DNA from: a virus | IMG/VR virus record: IMGVR_UViG_3300021379_000870 | Span: 1-22,964 of that record | Reading direction: 5' to 3' (one strand) | DNA: 22,964 bases | Shown here: piece after piece, positions 6,047-12,707 of the stretch | Numbering within the stretch: position 1 is the first letter of the stretch | Layout: each line of letters starts with the position of its first letter | Translations under genes and position numbers: made by a program | The notes under the pieces: model-generated | Seen by the model: only the letters and a program-made list of their open reading frames with translations | The model's database searches: none | Told to the model about the DNA's origin: nothing

Positions 6047-6369
6047 TGTATTGGATACTCCTTAGGGCTGCCTTAACTGGTATTTTTGGTTCTGCTTTTG
6101 GTAAGTGGTTTCTTTCTACACGCATGGGTAGATGGTTTCAAACAAAACTAGATCGCTTTATGGAGTATCTTGCCGTTAAATATGATATAAATATAGCAAA
6201 GAAAGAAGCTAAATGGGCATCACAATATCCTGGTTTGGCAAATAGAATAGAAAAATTAGAAGAGTGGTCTCATCCTCCTGTTGCTCCTGGTGGTACAACA
6301 GAAATTATGGAAGAGATAGCGAAACTACAAAAACAAATTGACCAAATGAATTGGAAAAGAAAGAAATGA
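6046..6369 (+). CDS. small membrane-anchored protein, possible holin, 107 aa
   Basis: The gene starts with GTG, overlapping the DUF1353 stop by one base. Residues about 3-22 (WILLRAALTGIFGSAFGKWF) form one hydrophobic segment. A basic aromatic stretch follows, then a Lys/Glu-rich helical tail with a short coiled coil near the C-terminus. One membrane span, small size and a place between lysozyme and spanins make it a candidate holin, pinholin or antiholin. No family signature proves this, and a simple membrane-tethered accessory protein is equally possible. Confidence 0.65.
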   Translation: MYWILLRAALTGIFGSAFGKWFLSTRMGRWFQTKLDRFMEYLAVKYDINIAKKEAKWASQYPGLANRIEKLEEWSHPPVAPGGTTEIMEEIAKLQKQIDQMNWKRKK

Positions 6370-6629
6370 AAACACTTTTAAGAAATTCTGATAACTTATC
6401 CATGTACATTTTTGGGGATGATGACAGTGTTGTACTGGATACTAATTCGGTCACTATATCTGATTGGGTAATAACTGACTTAAATAATACTAATTCTACC
6501 TTAGTAGAAAATGTTACACCTCCCAGCGATTATGCAAGATGTAAATACACTTATAGTGATGGTGTTTGGACAGTAATACCAGGTTACAGTCACCCTGAAG
6601 ATCCTGTGACTGAATGGATGGAGGAATAA
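6366..6629 (+). CDS. hypothetical protein, paralogue A, 87 aa
   Basis: I chose the ATG at 6366 because it makes an ATGA overlap with the upstream stop and because the product then aligns from its first residue with the next gene (MKT.. start). The pair share N-S..YIF.DD.SV near residues 9-22, D..I.D.N..N.T.V..VTPP in the middle and KY.YS.G.W near the end. The fold looks all-beta and acidic. I do not know a function. In marine T4-like phages such small acidic beta proteins lie near virion genes, so a decoration or fiber-associated role is a guess. The ribosome site is weak, suggesting coupling to the upstream gene. Confidence 0.75.
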   Translation: MKTLLRNSDNLSMYIFGDDDSVVLDTNSVTISDWVITDLNNTNSTLVENVTPPSDYARCKYTYSDGVWTVIPGYSHPEDPVTEWMEE

Positions 6630-6630
6630 A

Positions 6631-6897
6631 ATGAAAACAATTATAGAAAATACTACTAATATTTCCAAATATATATTTGAGGACGATGCTTCTGTCACAA
6701 TAGGCAGCGATAGTACAACAACTCCTGATTTTTTTATTGCAGATATGAACAGTAGTAATTGCACTATGGTTACCGGAGTTACTCCTCCTGATGATTGGAT
6801 AGGTAACAAGTATATTTACAGCGAAGGTTCTTGGTCTGCTAATTCTGACTATGAGGAACCATCTGAAGAACTAGATCCAGCCCTACCAGGTGAATAA
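6631..6897 (+). CDS. hypothetical protein, paralogue B, 88 aa
   Basis: This is the second copy of a tandem pair and begins one base after the first gene's stop. It has a strong GGAGG (6620-6624) six bases before the ATG. It keeps the pattern of its neighbour (SKYIFEDDASV, DFFIADMNSSN, VTPPDDW, KYIYSEGSW) but differs at most positions, so the duplication is old. The C-terminal tail is longer in Glu and Pro (EEPSEELDPALPGE). Function is unknown. The separate strong ribosome site suggests it is made in larger amounts than paralogue A. Confidence 0.78.
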   Translation: MKTIIENTTNISKYIFEDDASVTIGSDSTTTPDFFIADMNSSNCTMVTGVTPPDDWIGNKYIYSEGSWSANSDYEEPSEELDPALPGE

Positions 6898-6902
6898 CCG
6901 AC

Positions 6903-7190
6903 ATGAAAACATTTAAAGAGTTTTTAGAAGAAGCCAAGGGAATGGAAGGCATGACTCAGAAAGGCGGTCATAAGCGTCCTACTGATAAGGGTGCAGGGTT
7001 GACACAGAAAGGTGTTGAGAAATACCGCAGGCAGAATCCTGGTAGTAAACTACAGACCGCTGTTACTACACCTCCCAGCAAGTTGAAGCCTGGAAGTAAA
7101 GCAGCTAAGAGGCGTAAATCATTTTGTGCAAGGTCACGTGGTTGGACAGGCGAAAGAGGTAAAGCAGCACGTAGAAGGTGGAACTGCTAA
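6903..7190 (+). CDS. basic phage protein with capsid-targeting-like N-terminus, 95 aa
   Basis: The N-terminus MKTFKEFLEEA closely resembles the capsid-targeting peptide of T4 internal head proteins (about MKTYQEFIAEA), including an L-x-E pattern where the T4 prohead protease would cut. The rest is very basic, with conserved blocks GLTQKGVEKYRRQNPGSKLQTAVT, KPGSKAAKRRKSFCARSRGW and a terminal RRWNC. These blocks recur in uncharacterised marine T4-like phage proteins. A head-packaged, DNA-binding protein is an attractive inference. The Cys residues near 75 and 95 could bind metal. The stop overlaps the i-spanin start by one base. Confidence 0.78.
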   Translation: MKTFKEFLEEAKGMEGMTQKGGHKRPTDKGAGLTQKGVEKYRRQNPGSKLQTAVTTPPSKLKPGSKAAKRRKSFCARSRGWTGERGKAARRRWNC

Positions 7191-7603
7191 TGGGAAAAAT
7201 TGCCTTTGTACTTTTATTAATTATAGTCGGAATGGGTTTAGTGGGTCGTTGGTATTATTATGACACACAGGCACATATAGAACAGTTAAATCAAAACATT
7301 GCTACGTTGAGAGCAAATCAAGCACAGCTTGAACAAGCCATTGCTACTAGCAATGAAACGATAGAAAGACAACAGAGAGATGCACAACAGTTTGAACTAG
7401 CAAACAATGCGCTAAGGGAACAATTACAAGAAGCAGAAGCATACTCAGATGACTTAGCTTCAAAATTAAGGAATCATAACCTAACAGTATTGACAGCACA
7501 AAGACCAGGTTTGATTGAAACTAGAGTAAATAACGCTACAGCGAGATTATTTGATGAAATGGAAATTATTACTGGTAAGCCTGCTCCTACCACTACTGAG
7601 TAG
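7190..7603 (+). CDS. inner-membrane spanin (Rz-like i-spanin), 137 aa
   Basis: This is probably the inner half of a two-part spanin that joins inner and outer membranes and disrupts the outer membrane at lysis. Residues 4-21 form one N-terminal membrane anchor, followed by a periplasmic coiled coil (about 27-95) rich in Gln, Glu, Leu and Ala. The C-terminal RPGLIETRVNNATARLFDEME region matches a type I associate with phage Rz-like proteins. The start is the ATG of a TAATG overlap, with AAGGTGG upstream; the GTG at 7178 is less likely. The lipoprotein gene begins inside it in the +1 frame, the classic Rz/Rz1 arrangement. Confidence 0.85.
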   Translation: MGKIAFVLLLIIVGMGLVGRWYYYDTQAHIEQLNQNIATLRANQAQLEQAIATSNETIERQQRDAQQFELANNALREQLQEAEAYSDDLASKLRNHNLTVLTAQRPGLIETRVNNATARLFDEMEIITGKPAPTTTE

Positions 7604-7955
7604 TTGCACAGGTTTAAGTTTATTCGGAGGTAGGCAACCTGTACAACCAGAGCCTATTGTAGTTACAGAAACAGAGTATCTTTACAGAGAGATACCAATA
7701 CAAGCAAGACCTAAACCCGTCACATTATATGACATTGAGTTTTATGCGGTAACGGGTGAGAACATAGATGAGTTTTTAGAAAGGTTTGAGGAAGAGAATG
7801 GTGATATTGTTTTCTTTGCAATCAGTGTTCCTGATTATGAAAACATAGCACTGAACATGGGTGAACTGAGAAGATTTATTGAATCACAAACTGCGGTTAT
7901 TGTTTATTATGAGGAAAATGTAAACGTACAACCAGAGGAAGAAGATGAGTCTTAA
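7554..7955 (+). CDS. outer-membrane lipoprotein spanin (Rz1-like o-spanin), 133 aa
   Basis: A lipoprotein signal peptide MKWKLLLVSLLLPLLSSC ends in the lipobox L-S-S-C18, so the mature protein should be lipidated. No Asp follows the Cys, which fits sorting to the outer membrane. The stretch after it is proline-containing (QPVQPEPIVV, IPIQARPKPVTL), as in Rz1 proteins. The gene begins 50 bases before the i-spanin stop in a different frame. At 133 residues it is longer than lambda Rz1, with an extra acidic domain (DIEFYAVTGENIDEFLERF onward). I chose ATG 7554 over TTG 7551. It overlaps the next gene by 11 bases. Confidence 0.85.
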   Translation: MKWKLLLVSLLLPLLSSCTGLSLFGGRQPVQPEPIVVTETEYLYREIPIQARPKPVTLYDIEFYAVTGENIDEFLERFEEENGDIVFFAISVPDYENIALNMGELRRFIESQTAVIVYYEENVNVQPEEEDES

Positions 7956-9627
7956 AGATTGGTTTGGCAAAGGTCCTAAAGGCGATTGGGTTCGCATGGA
8001 TACTAAAGGCGAAATAAAAGGACCTTGTGCAAGAGAACCGGGCGAAGGTAAGCCAAAGTGTTTACCACGTTCTAAGGCTCAAGCTATGTCGAAAAAAGAC
8101 AGAGCATCAGCAGCTAGAAGAAAACGTAGACAAGATCCAGTAGCAGACAGACCTGGAAAAGGCGGTAAACCTATCATGGTGAAAACAAAAAAAGAAGAAG
8201 TGGAATACATTACAGAAAAGTCAAAGCCTACTAATCCAGCATTATGGTCACGTGCTAAGGCAGCAGCACGTGCTAAGTTTGACGTTTATCCTTCAGCATA
8301 CGCTAACGGTTGGGCAGTACGTTGGTACAAGAAACGTGGCGGCGGTTGGAGAACTGTAAAAGAAGAAGCTGAAATAAAGCCTCATAAGATGTACAAAGGT
8401 GATAAAGTTGTACTGGCAAAAAATAAAGCAGACCACGACAGATTAAATAAGATGGGATATACACACGACAACCCTAAAACAAAGAAAGTAGAAGAAGAAA
8501 AAGGTTACTGCTCTTGTGATTGTGATTGTAAACAAAAGGTGTGTAAAACTTGCGGTATGCCGAGAAAAATAACTGAAAAATGCTGGGATGGATACAAACA
8601 GGCTGGTATGAAAAAGAAAGGGGACAAAGTTGTTCCCAATTGTGTCAAAGAAACTGATCTTGGTGTTATGATTGCAAAGGCACAGTCTGATAGAATAAAA
8701 AGAGATTGGAACAAGAAGTCTCAGTCTGAAAAATTAGACTCACTCAAAAAGGACAGAGCAGAACTCAAGAAGAGAATGTCAGAGGGTGAAAATCATTCTT
8801 GGAGAACAGACGGACACTATAAAAAGGACGGCACAGAATATACAGGTGACCAACACGCCCATGAAGGTCAGGTTATGACAGGAAAAACTCACACTAAAGA
8901 TAGTGAAAACCTGTATCACTTTAAGGACTTGTCACCCGAAGTAAAGAAAAAAGTATTAGAAAGAATGAAAATGGATGAAGGTCTTGTTGACAAGATAATG
9001 AAATCCAAAACATTGAACAAAAGAAACTACGCATATGCTGCAAAAGAACTTGAAAAAAGGATGAAAAAAGATCCTAGTAAGACAAAACAAAGTCACGCAC
9101 ATGATGTTGCTAGTTATGTAAGAAATGTTGATGCACGTAAACTTGCTGCTGAAGAAAAAGATTCCCGTGATGGTAAGTATACCTCTTATCAGAAAAGAGT
9201 CCAAGCTGCTGACAAAGAAAGAGAAGAAGGTAAAAAGAAAGCTAATAAAAATATACCAGCACACGCTGAGTTGAGGATTGGCCGGCGAGATGGTGTTAAG
9301 GCATCTCAATATCACAAACAGCCGAGTTATAAAAAGAGAAACAAGGACGGCAGTAAGCACGGACCCGCTGCTTATGATGCAGATGCAGCAAAGAGACGCA
9401 AGGCTATTGAAAGACACCAAGAAAGACAAATAGAAAAAGATTATTGGGATGACGATTTTGATATGACAGGCTGCCCTTTATTGGAGAAACTTAATCCTTC
9501 AATGGGAATCAAAAAATATATAAACGACTTTTACAAGTCAGACGCACCTCAGTTTAGAGGAGCCTCAAAAGCAAAACGCAGAAAGATGGCAGTAGCTGCA
9601 TACTTAGGTGCTAAGCGTGGCGATTAA
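7945..9627 (+). CDS. large modular lysine-rich protein, 560 aa
   Basis: The product is very basic and built from blocks familiar from marine T4-like phage virion proteins. They are: DWFGKGPKGDWVRMDTKGEIKGPC to CLPRSKAQAMSKKDRASAARRKRR (5-62); KPTNPALWSRAKAAARAKFDVYPSAYANGWAVRWY (94-128); a KGDKVVLA block (151-158); a Cys cluster (Cys189, 191, 193, 195, 200, 203, 213, 233) that could bind metal; His-rich and charged blocks (284-400); and a C-terminal SKAKRRKMAVAAYLGAKRG block. I-T-E at 89-91 and 209-211 and L-L-E at 512-514 match the T4 prohead protease pattern (L/I-x-E) and fall at or near block edges. A structural or head-internal role is inferred. No enzyme motif is visible. Confidence 0.75.
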   Translation: MSLKDWFGKGPKGDWVRMDTKGEIKGPCAREPGEGKPKCLPRSKAQAMSKKDRASAARRKRRQDPVADRPGKGGKPIMVKTKKEEVEYITEKSKPTNPALWSRAKAAARAKFDVYPSAYANGWAVRWYKKRGGGWRTVKEEAEIKPHKMYKGDKVVLAKNKADHDRLNKMGYTHDNPKTKKVEEEKGYCSCDCDCKQKVCKTCGMPRKITEKCWDGYKQAGMKKKGDKVVPNCVKETDLGVMIAKAQSDRIKRDWNKKSQSEKLDSLKKDRAELKKRMSEGENHSWRTDGHYKKDGTEYTGDQHAHEGQVMTGKTHTKDSENLYHFKDLSPEVKKKVLERMKMDEGLVDKIMKSKTLNKRNYAYAAKELEKRMKKDPSKTKQSHAHDVASYVRNVDARKLAAEEKDSRDGKYTSYQKRVQAADKEREEGKKKANKNIPAHAELRIGRRDGVKASQYHKQPSYKKRNKDGSKHGPAAYDADAAKRRKAIERHQERQIEKDYWDDDFDMTGCPLLEKLNPSMGIKKYINDFYKSDAPQFRGASKAKRRKMAVAAYLGAKRGD

Positions 9628-10638
9628 ATGAAAACCTTTAAAGAATTTACTGAAGTAAACAGACACGGTATTCCAAAAGATGCTACTAAAGCAGAATTGG
9701 AAGCCATACGTTCCAGTAAAAAATCTAGTAAGGGTAAAAAGAATTTAGCACACTACTTGCTAAATATGCACCATGAAGAAATCAAGTATGATTCTTCCAT
9801 GGGTGGACATGAATGGGGTACTGATAAAGGTACTCAATACATGAAAAGTAAAACTCCCGGCGAGAAAAAGAAAGTAAAGGAGGCTAAGGAAATGAGTAAG
9901 AAAGATCCTGTAGCCAAAAACATGAATAAATTTAACAAGCCTGCTACTCACAGAGACCGTAAGAATGATTACAGTCGAAAGGATAAGCACAAAGGTAAAA
10001 TTTATGAAGAAGGTGAGGCAGGAGAAACAAAAGCAGAATACAGAAAAGACAATGAAATCAATGCCCCTGAGGCAGGTATAGTTCCTCTGAATGATAAAGA
10101 CGTCAGGGCATTAGAACACGATGTAGATGTGTTCAATTGGCAAATGGCAATTGATCTTGAATTATACGATGAAGATGAACTAATGGATGACATTGATTCA
10201 AACGATCCACATGACGAAGTGCAAATTACTGAGGTACTGTCAGTACAAGGCAGACTCAAGCGTAGATTTGCAGCAAGAAAGAACAGACAAAAGTTAAAAG
10301 TAGCTAGAAACATTGCACTGAGAAGAGGCTCTACACCTGACCGTTTGAAGAAACGTGCAACAAGAGGTGCGAGAGGATTAGTTTATAAACGTCTACTAAG
10401 AGGCAGAAGCAAAACTAATATGCCGCCTGCTGAAAAGGCACGTTTAGAAAAAATGTTGCAGCTATACGCCCCACTAGTACAAAGACTTTCAGTTAGATTA
10501 CTTCCTAATATGCGTAAAATGGAAATACAACGCATGAAAAACAGGAAAGGATCAGCTGCCAAGAAGTCTAAGAAGTACAAAGCAGCACGTCCAGTAGCCA
10601 AAAAACAAGCAGCGAAAAAGTTTAAAATTAAAAAGTAG
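9628..10638 (+). CDS. basic modular protein, probable virion or core protein, 336 aa
   Basis: The gene starts at the base after the previous stop. The N-terminus MKTFKEFTEV again resembles a capsid-targeting peptide. Residues 15-130 are Lys-rich and 131-200 acidic (DEDELMDDIDSNDPHDE). After I-T-E (200-202), a long Arg/Lys-rich helical domain begins (RLKRRFAARKNRQKLKVARNIALRRGS, to residue 336), ending in a poly-Lys/Ala tail. The C-terminal domain is of a type I recognise from marine T4-like phages without a known role. It could neutralise packaged DNA or act as a scaffold core. The next gene has its own late promoter, so this one probably ends a transcription unit. Confidence 0.75.
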   Translation: MKTFKEFTEVNRHGIPKDATKAELEAIRSSKKSSKGKKNLAHYLLNMHHEEIKYDSSMGGHEWGTDKGTQYMKSKTPGEKKKVKEAKEMSKKDPVAKNMNKFNKPATHRDRKNDYSRKDKHKGKIYEEGEAGETKAEYRKDNEINAPEAGIVPLNDKDVRALEHDVDVFNWQMAIDLELYDEDELMDDIDSNDPHDEVQITEVLSVQGRLKRRFAARKNRQKLKVARNIALRRGSTPDRLKKRATRGARGLVYKRLLRGRSKTNMPPAEKARLEKMLQLYAPLVQRLSVRLLPNMRKMEIQRMKNRKGSAAKKSKKYKAARPVAKKQAAKKFKIKK

Positions 10639-10654
10639 TCTAAGTCATACAGGT

Positions 10655-10662
10655 TATAAATA
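10655..10662 (+). promoter_or_regulatory. T4-type late promoter TATAAATA
   Basis: A perfect late octamer lies in the 29-base gap before gene 10668. As at 3124, it ends five bases before the ATG, so +1 should be the A of the start codon. The contexts GTTATAAATAC-(C/A)-AGTATG of the two sites are nearly identical. No Shine-Dalgarno lies between promoter and start. Confidence 0.75.
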
Positions 10663-10667
10663 CCAGT

Positions 10668-11864
10668 ATGAATAAAACACAAAAACAACGACTACAGCAG
10701 CTTGTTAGACAAGGCATCATACCAAATGCTAAACTACAAGTTCTTATGCGAGCTATAGGTAAGTCTCGCCTAGGTGTTCTATTGACTCCCGATGAAAGAA
10801 ATGTAATGTCTGTATATTTAGACAAATTGCAAAATTTCGTATTAGGAGACCAAGCTGTTTTTAATCGTGCAAGAACTTTAAACACACAAAGGTCGAAATA
10901 TCAGACGGAGGAATCCACTGTGGAAATTGATGAGAACGTCAGGATTGTTGACGGTCCTGAAGAAGAAGAAAAAATGAGAAAAACGGCTGAAAACAAAGCC
11001 AGAAGACTCTCTGTTCGTAAGCGTGATAAGTACAGAATGCTGTCACCCGAACTAAAGAAAGAAAAAAGCAAAGCTGGCATGGACGAAGAAGTAGCAAATT
11101 TCCATGAAGTTTATAAAGAAAGATTTGATGCAGCACTTGAATACTACGGTGTCACTAACATCAGAGACTTACCAGAGGATAAAAAGGCTGAATTTTTTGC
11201 TGTAGTTGATGAAGCAACTAAAATGGATCCCGTTGGACAAGAAGACGATGACATTGACAATGACGGTGATTCAGATTCTTCTGATGCTTACCTCAAGAAA
11301 AGACGTAAAGCTATCAACAAGGCAATGAAGAAAGAAGAAGTAGAACAAGTTGATGAACTGAAAAAGTCTACTCTTTCTTCATATATTCAAAAGGCAGCAG
11401 ATCCTGCAAAGAAAAAGTCAAACGTAAACCTTGCTTCTAAGGCAGCTTACAAGTTAGCAAAGGCAGATCCTTCTGATATGTCTAGCAGTCCTGGTGATAA
11501 AGAAGATCAGAAAGCCTATATGAGAAGCAAAGGCATTCAAACAGCAGCTAAGAAACTTGCTAAGGAAGAAGCGGAACAGTTGGATGAATACGGAAATCCT
11601 GCTGCAACTCCTGAAAGACTGCAAATGATTAGAAGAGCAGCAGAAAGAGTGCAAAGTGGACAGGCTGCAAAAGATGCTGAGAAGCGAGCAAAAAGAGACA
11701 TGAAACAAAAAGGTGCCCAAAAAGGCATGGCTCCTCTTAAAAAGGACGTTGAGGAAGAAATACAACGGCTCCGAAAGATGATTAAAGAAGGCACGGACAA
11801 AGCAGAATCTTATAGACTTCTCGCAAAAATTTTAAATAAAACAGAAAACTTAGGAGAACAATAA
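10668..11864 (+). CDS. modular structural-type protein with a calcium-type loop, 398 aa
   Basis: The start is firm: the frame has a stop at 10641 and no other start before the ATG. Residues 1-80 form a helical domain (QKQRLQQLVRQGIIPNAKL...VFNRARTL) known to me from marine T4-like phages. Residues 193-206 carry an EF-hand/dockerin-type loop (Asp195, 197, 199, Gly200, Asp201, 203, 206), a probable Ca2+ site. The linkers KEEVEQVDEL (222-231) and KEEAEQLDEY (299-308) bracket an Ala/Lys-rich module (STLSSYIQKAADPAKKK onward). The C-terminus is a coiled coil. It is probably a head or tail component; the exact role is unknown. The stop overlaps the next ATG. Confidence 0.78.
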   Translation: MNKTQKQRLQQLVRQGIIPNAKLQVLMRAIGKSRLGVLLTPDERNVMSVYLDKLQNFVLGDQAVFNRARTLNTQRSKYQTEESTVEIDENVRIVDGPEEEEKMRKTAENKARRLSVRKRDKYRMLSPELKKEKSKAGMDEEVANFHEVYKERFDAALEYYGVTNIRDLPEDKKAEFFAVVDEATKMDPVGQEDDDIDNDGDSDSSDAYLKKRRKAINKAMKKEEVEQVDELKKSTLSSYIQKAADPAKKKSNVNLASKAAYKLAKADPSDMSSSPGDKEDQKAYMRSKGIQTAAKKLAKEEAEQLDEYGNPAATPERLQMIRRAAERVQSGQAAKDAEKRAKRDMKQKGAQKGMAPLKKDVEEEIQRLRKMIKEGTDKAESYRLLAKILNKTENLGEQ

Positions 11865-12679
11865 TGGCTGGTTGGGGAAATACAGATACTCAGGCTAATA
11901 AGCCTCAGAGTGAAGCCACTACTTTTACCATTGATAGCACTAGCACTGATGTTGTAAACGCTACTGACGATACCATTAATATTAAACATGGTTTCGCAAC
12001 AGGAGATGCGGTTGTTTATACTACAGCAGGAACTGCTATTGCTGGATTGGTAAGTGGCACCACTTACTACATTATCGCAGGCGATGCGGCTGCTGATACT
12101 GAACATGACTATCAGTTGGCTAGTTCAGCTTCAAACGCAAACGCAGGCACACAGATTGACATCACTGGTGTTGGTGACACTGCTACTGATACTATTCAAA
12201 TTTTAGCTGCTGACGTATTCGGTGTAGCTGACGAAGAAGTTTCAGCGGCAACCGGAGACGGTAAAGGCGTTTCTCACTCAGGTTGGGTTAAGAGAACTGA
12301 AACAGCAACAGGACGTATTTCATCCGTTGACACTATTGGTGCAGCAGACGCTTCTCGTAAAGGCGGCAAATACTTTCTTACTGTAGGTGACACTGGTGTT
12401 TCTACTGGTGGTTCAGGTACAGGCGGAACTTTTGAAATTCAGGTTGACTCTGGTGGTGCAGCATACGTAAACGTAATATCAGGTGGTTCAGGTCATGCAG
12501 ATAATGACGTTATCACTGTAACTGATGGTGCTCTAGGCGGCGGTGGAGGTGCTTCATTGACTTTCAACGTGAATGGCATCAACAGCAAACTTCAACACGA
12601 AGTTCTAGTAGCACTTACTGACACAGCAATCTCTGATATGGGTGATGCCTCAGACGATACTGAGTTCCCAGACTCATAA
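11864..12679 (+). CDS. modular beta-rich structural protein, 271 aa
   Basis: The N-terminus MAGWGNTDTQANKP and the C-terminal HEVLVAL...GDASDDTEFPDS are ends I recognise from a marine T4-like phage structural family. Between them lie two inserts. Residues 18-113 hold a HGFATGDAVVYTTAGTAIAGL...GTTYYII module, common in phage and bacterial surface proteins. Residues about 155-239 hold a Gly-rich module (GGSGHADNDVITVT, GGGGGASLTFNV). The product is acidic, low in Lys and rich in Gly, Thr, Ala and Asp, unlike its basic neighbours, as expected for an exposed virion protein. A fiber or decoration role is inferred. AGGAGA precedes the TAATG start. Confidence 0.78.
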   Translation: MAGWGNTDTQANKPQSEATTFTIDSTSTDVVNATDDTINIKHGFATGDAVVYTTAGTAIAGLVSGTTYYIIAGDAAADTEHDYQLASSASNANAGTQIDITGVGDTATDTIQILAADVFGVADEEVSAATGDGKGVSHSGWVKRTETATGRISSVDTIGAADASRKGGKYFLTVGDTGVSTGGSGTGGTFEIQVDSGGAAYVNVISGGSGHADNDVITVTDGALGGGGGASLTFNVNGINSKLQHEVLVALTDTAISDMGDASDDTEFPDS

Positions 12680-12685
12680 TAAATA
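12678..12685 (+). promoter_or_regulatory. late promoter variant AATAAATA
   Basis: AATAAATA fits the relaxed late consensus NATAAATA. It overlaps the stop of the previous gene and predicts a start near 12691. This gives a short leader that contains TTAGGAG (12694-12700) before the ATG at 12708. Unlike the sites at 3124 and 10655, the transcript would carry a normal ribosome site. Confidence 0.6.
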
Positions 12686-12707
12686 CTTTTAATTTAGGAG
12701 TATTTTT

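Noticed and set aside
6186-6193. TATAAATA inside gene 6046-6369
   Set aside because: It encodes part of YDINIA, and no gene starts at the right distance.
8956-9429. Long reverse-strand open frame (157 codons) opposite gene 7945-9627, and similar reverse frames elsewhere
   Set aside because: They mirror Lys- and Glu-rich forward codons (products rich in Phe, Ser and Leu), have no ribosome sites, and overlap well-supported + strand genes.
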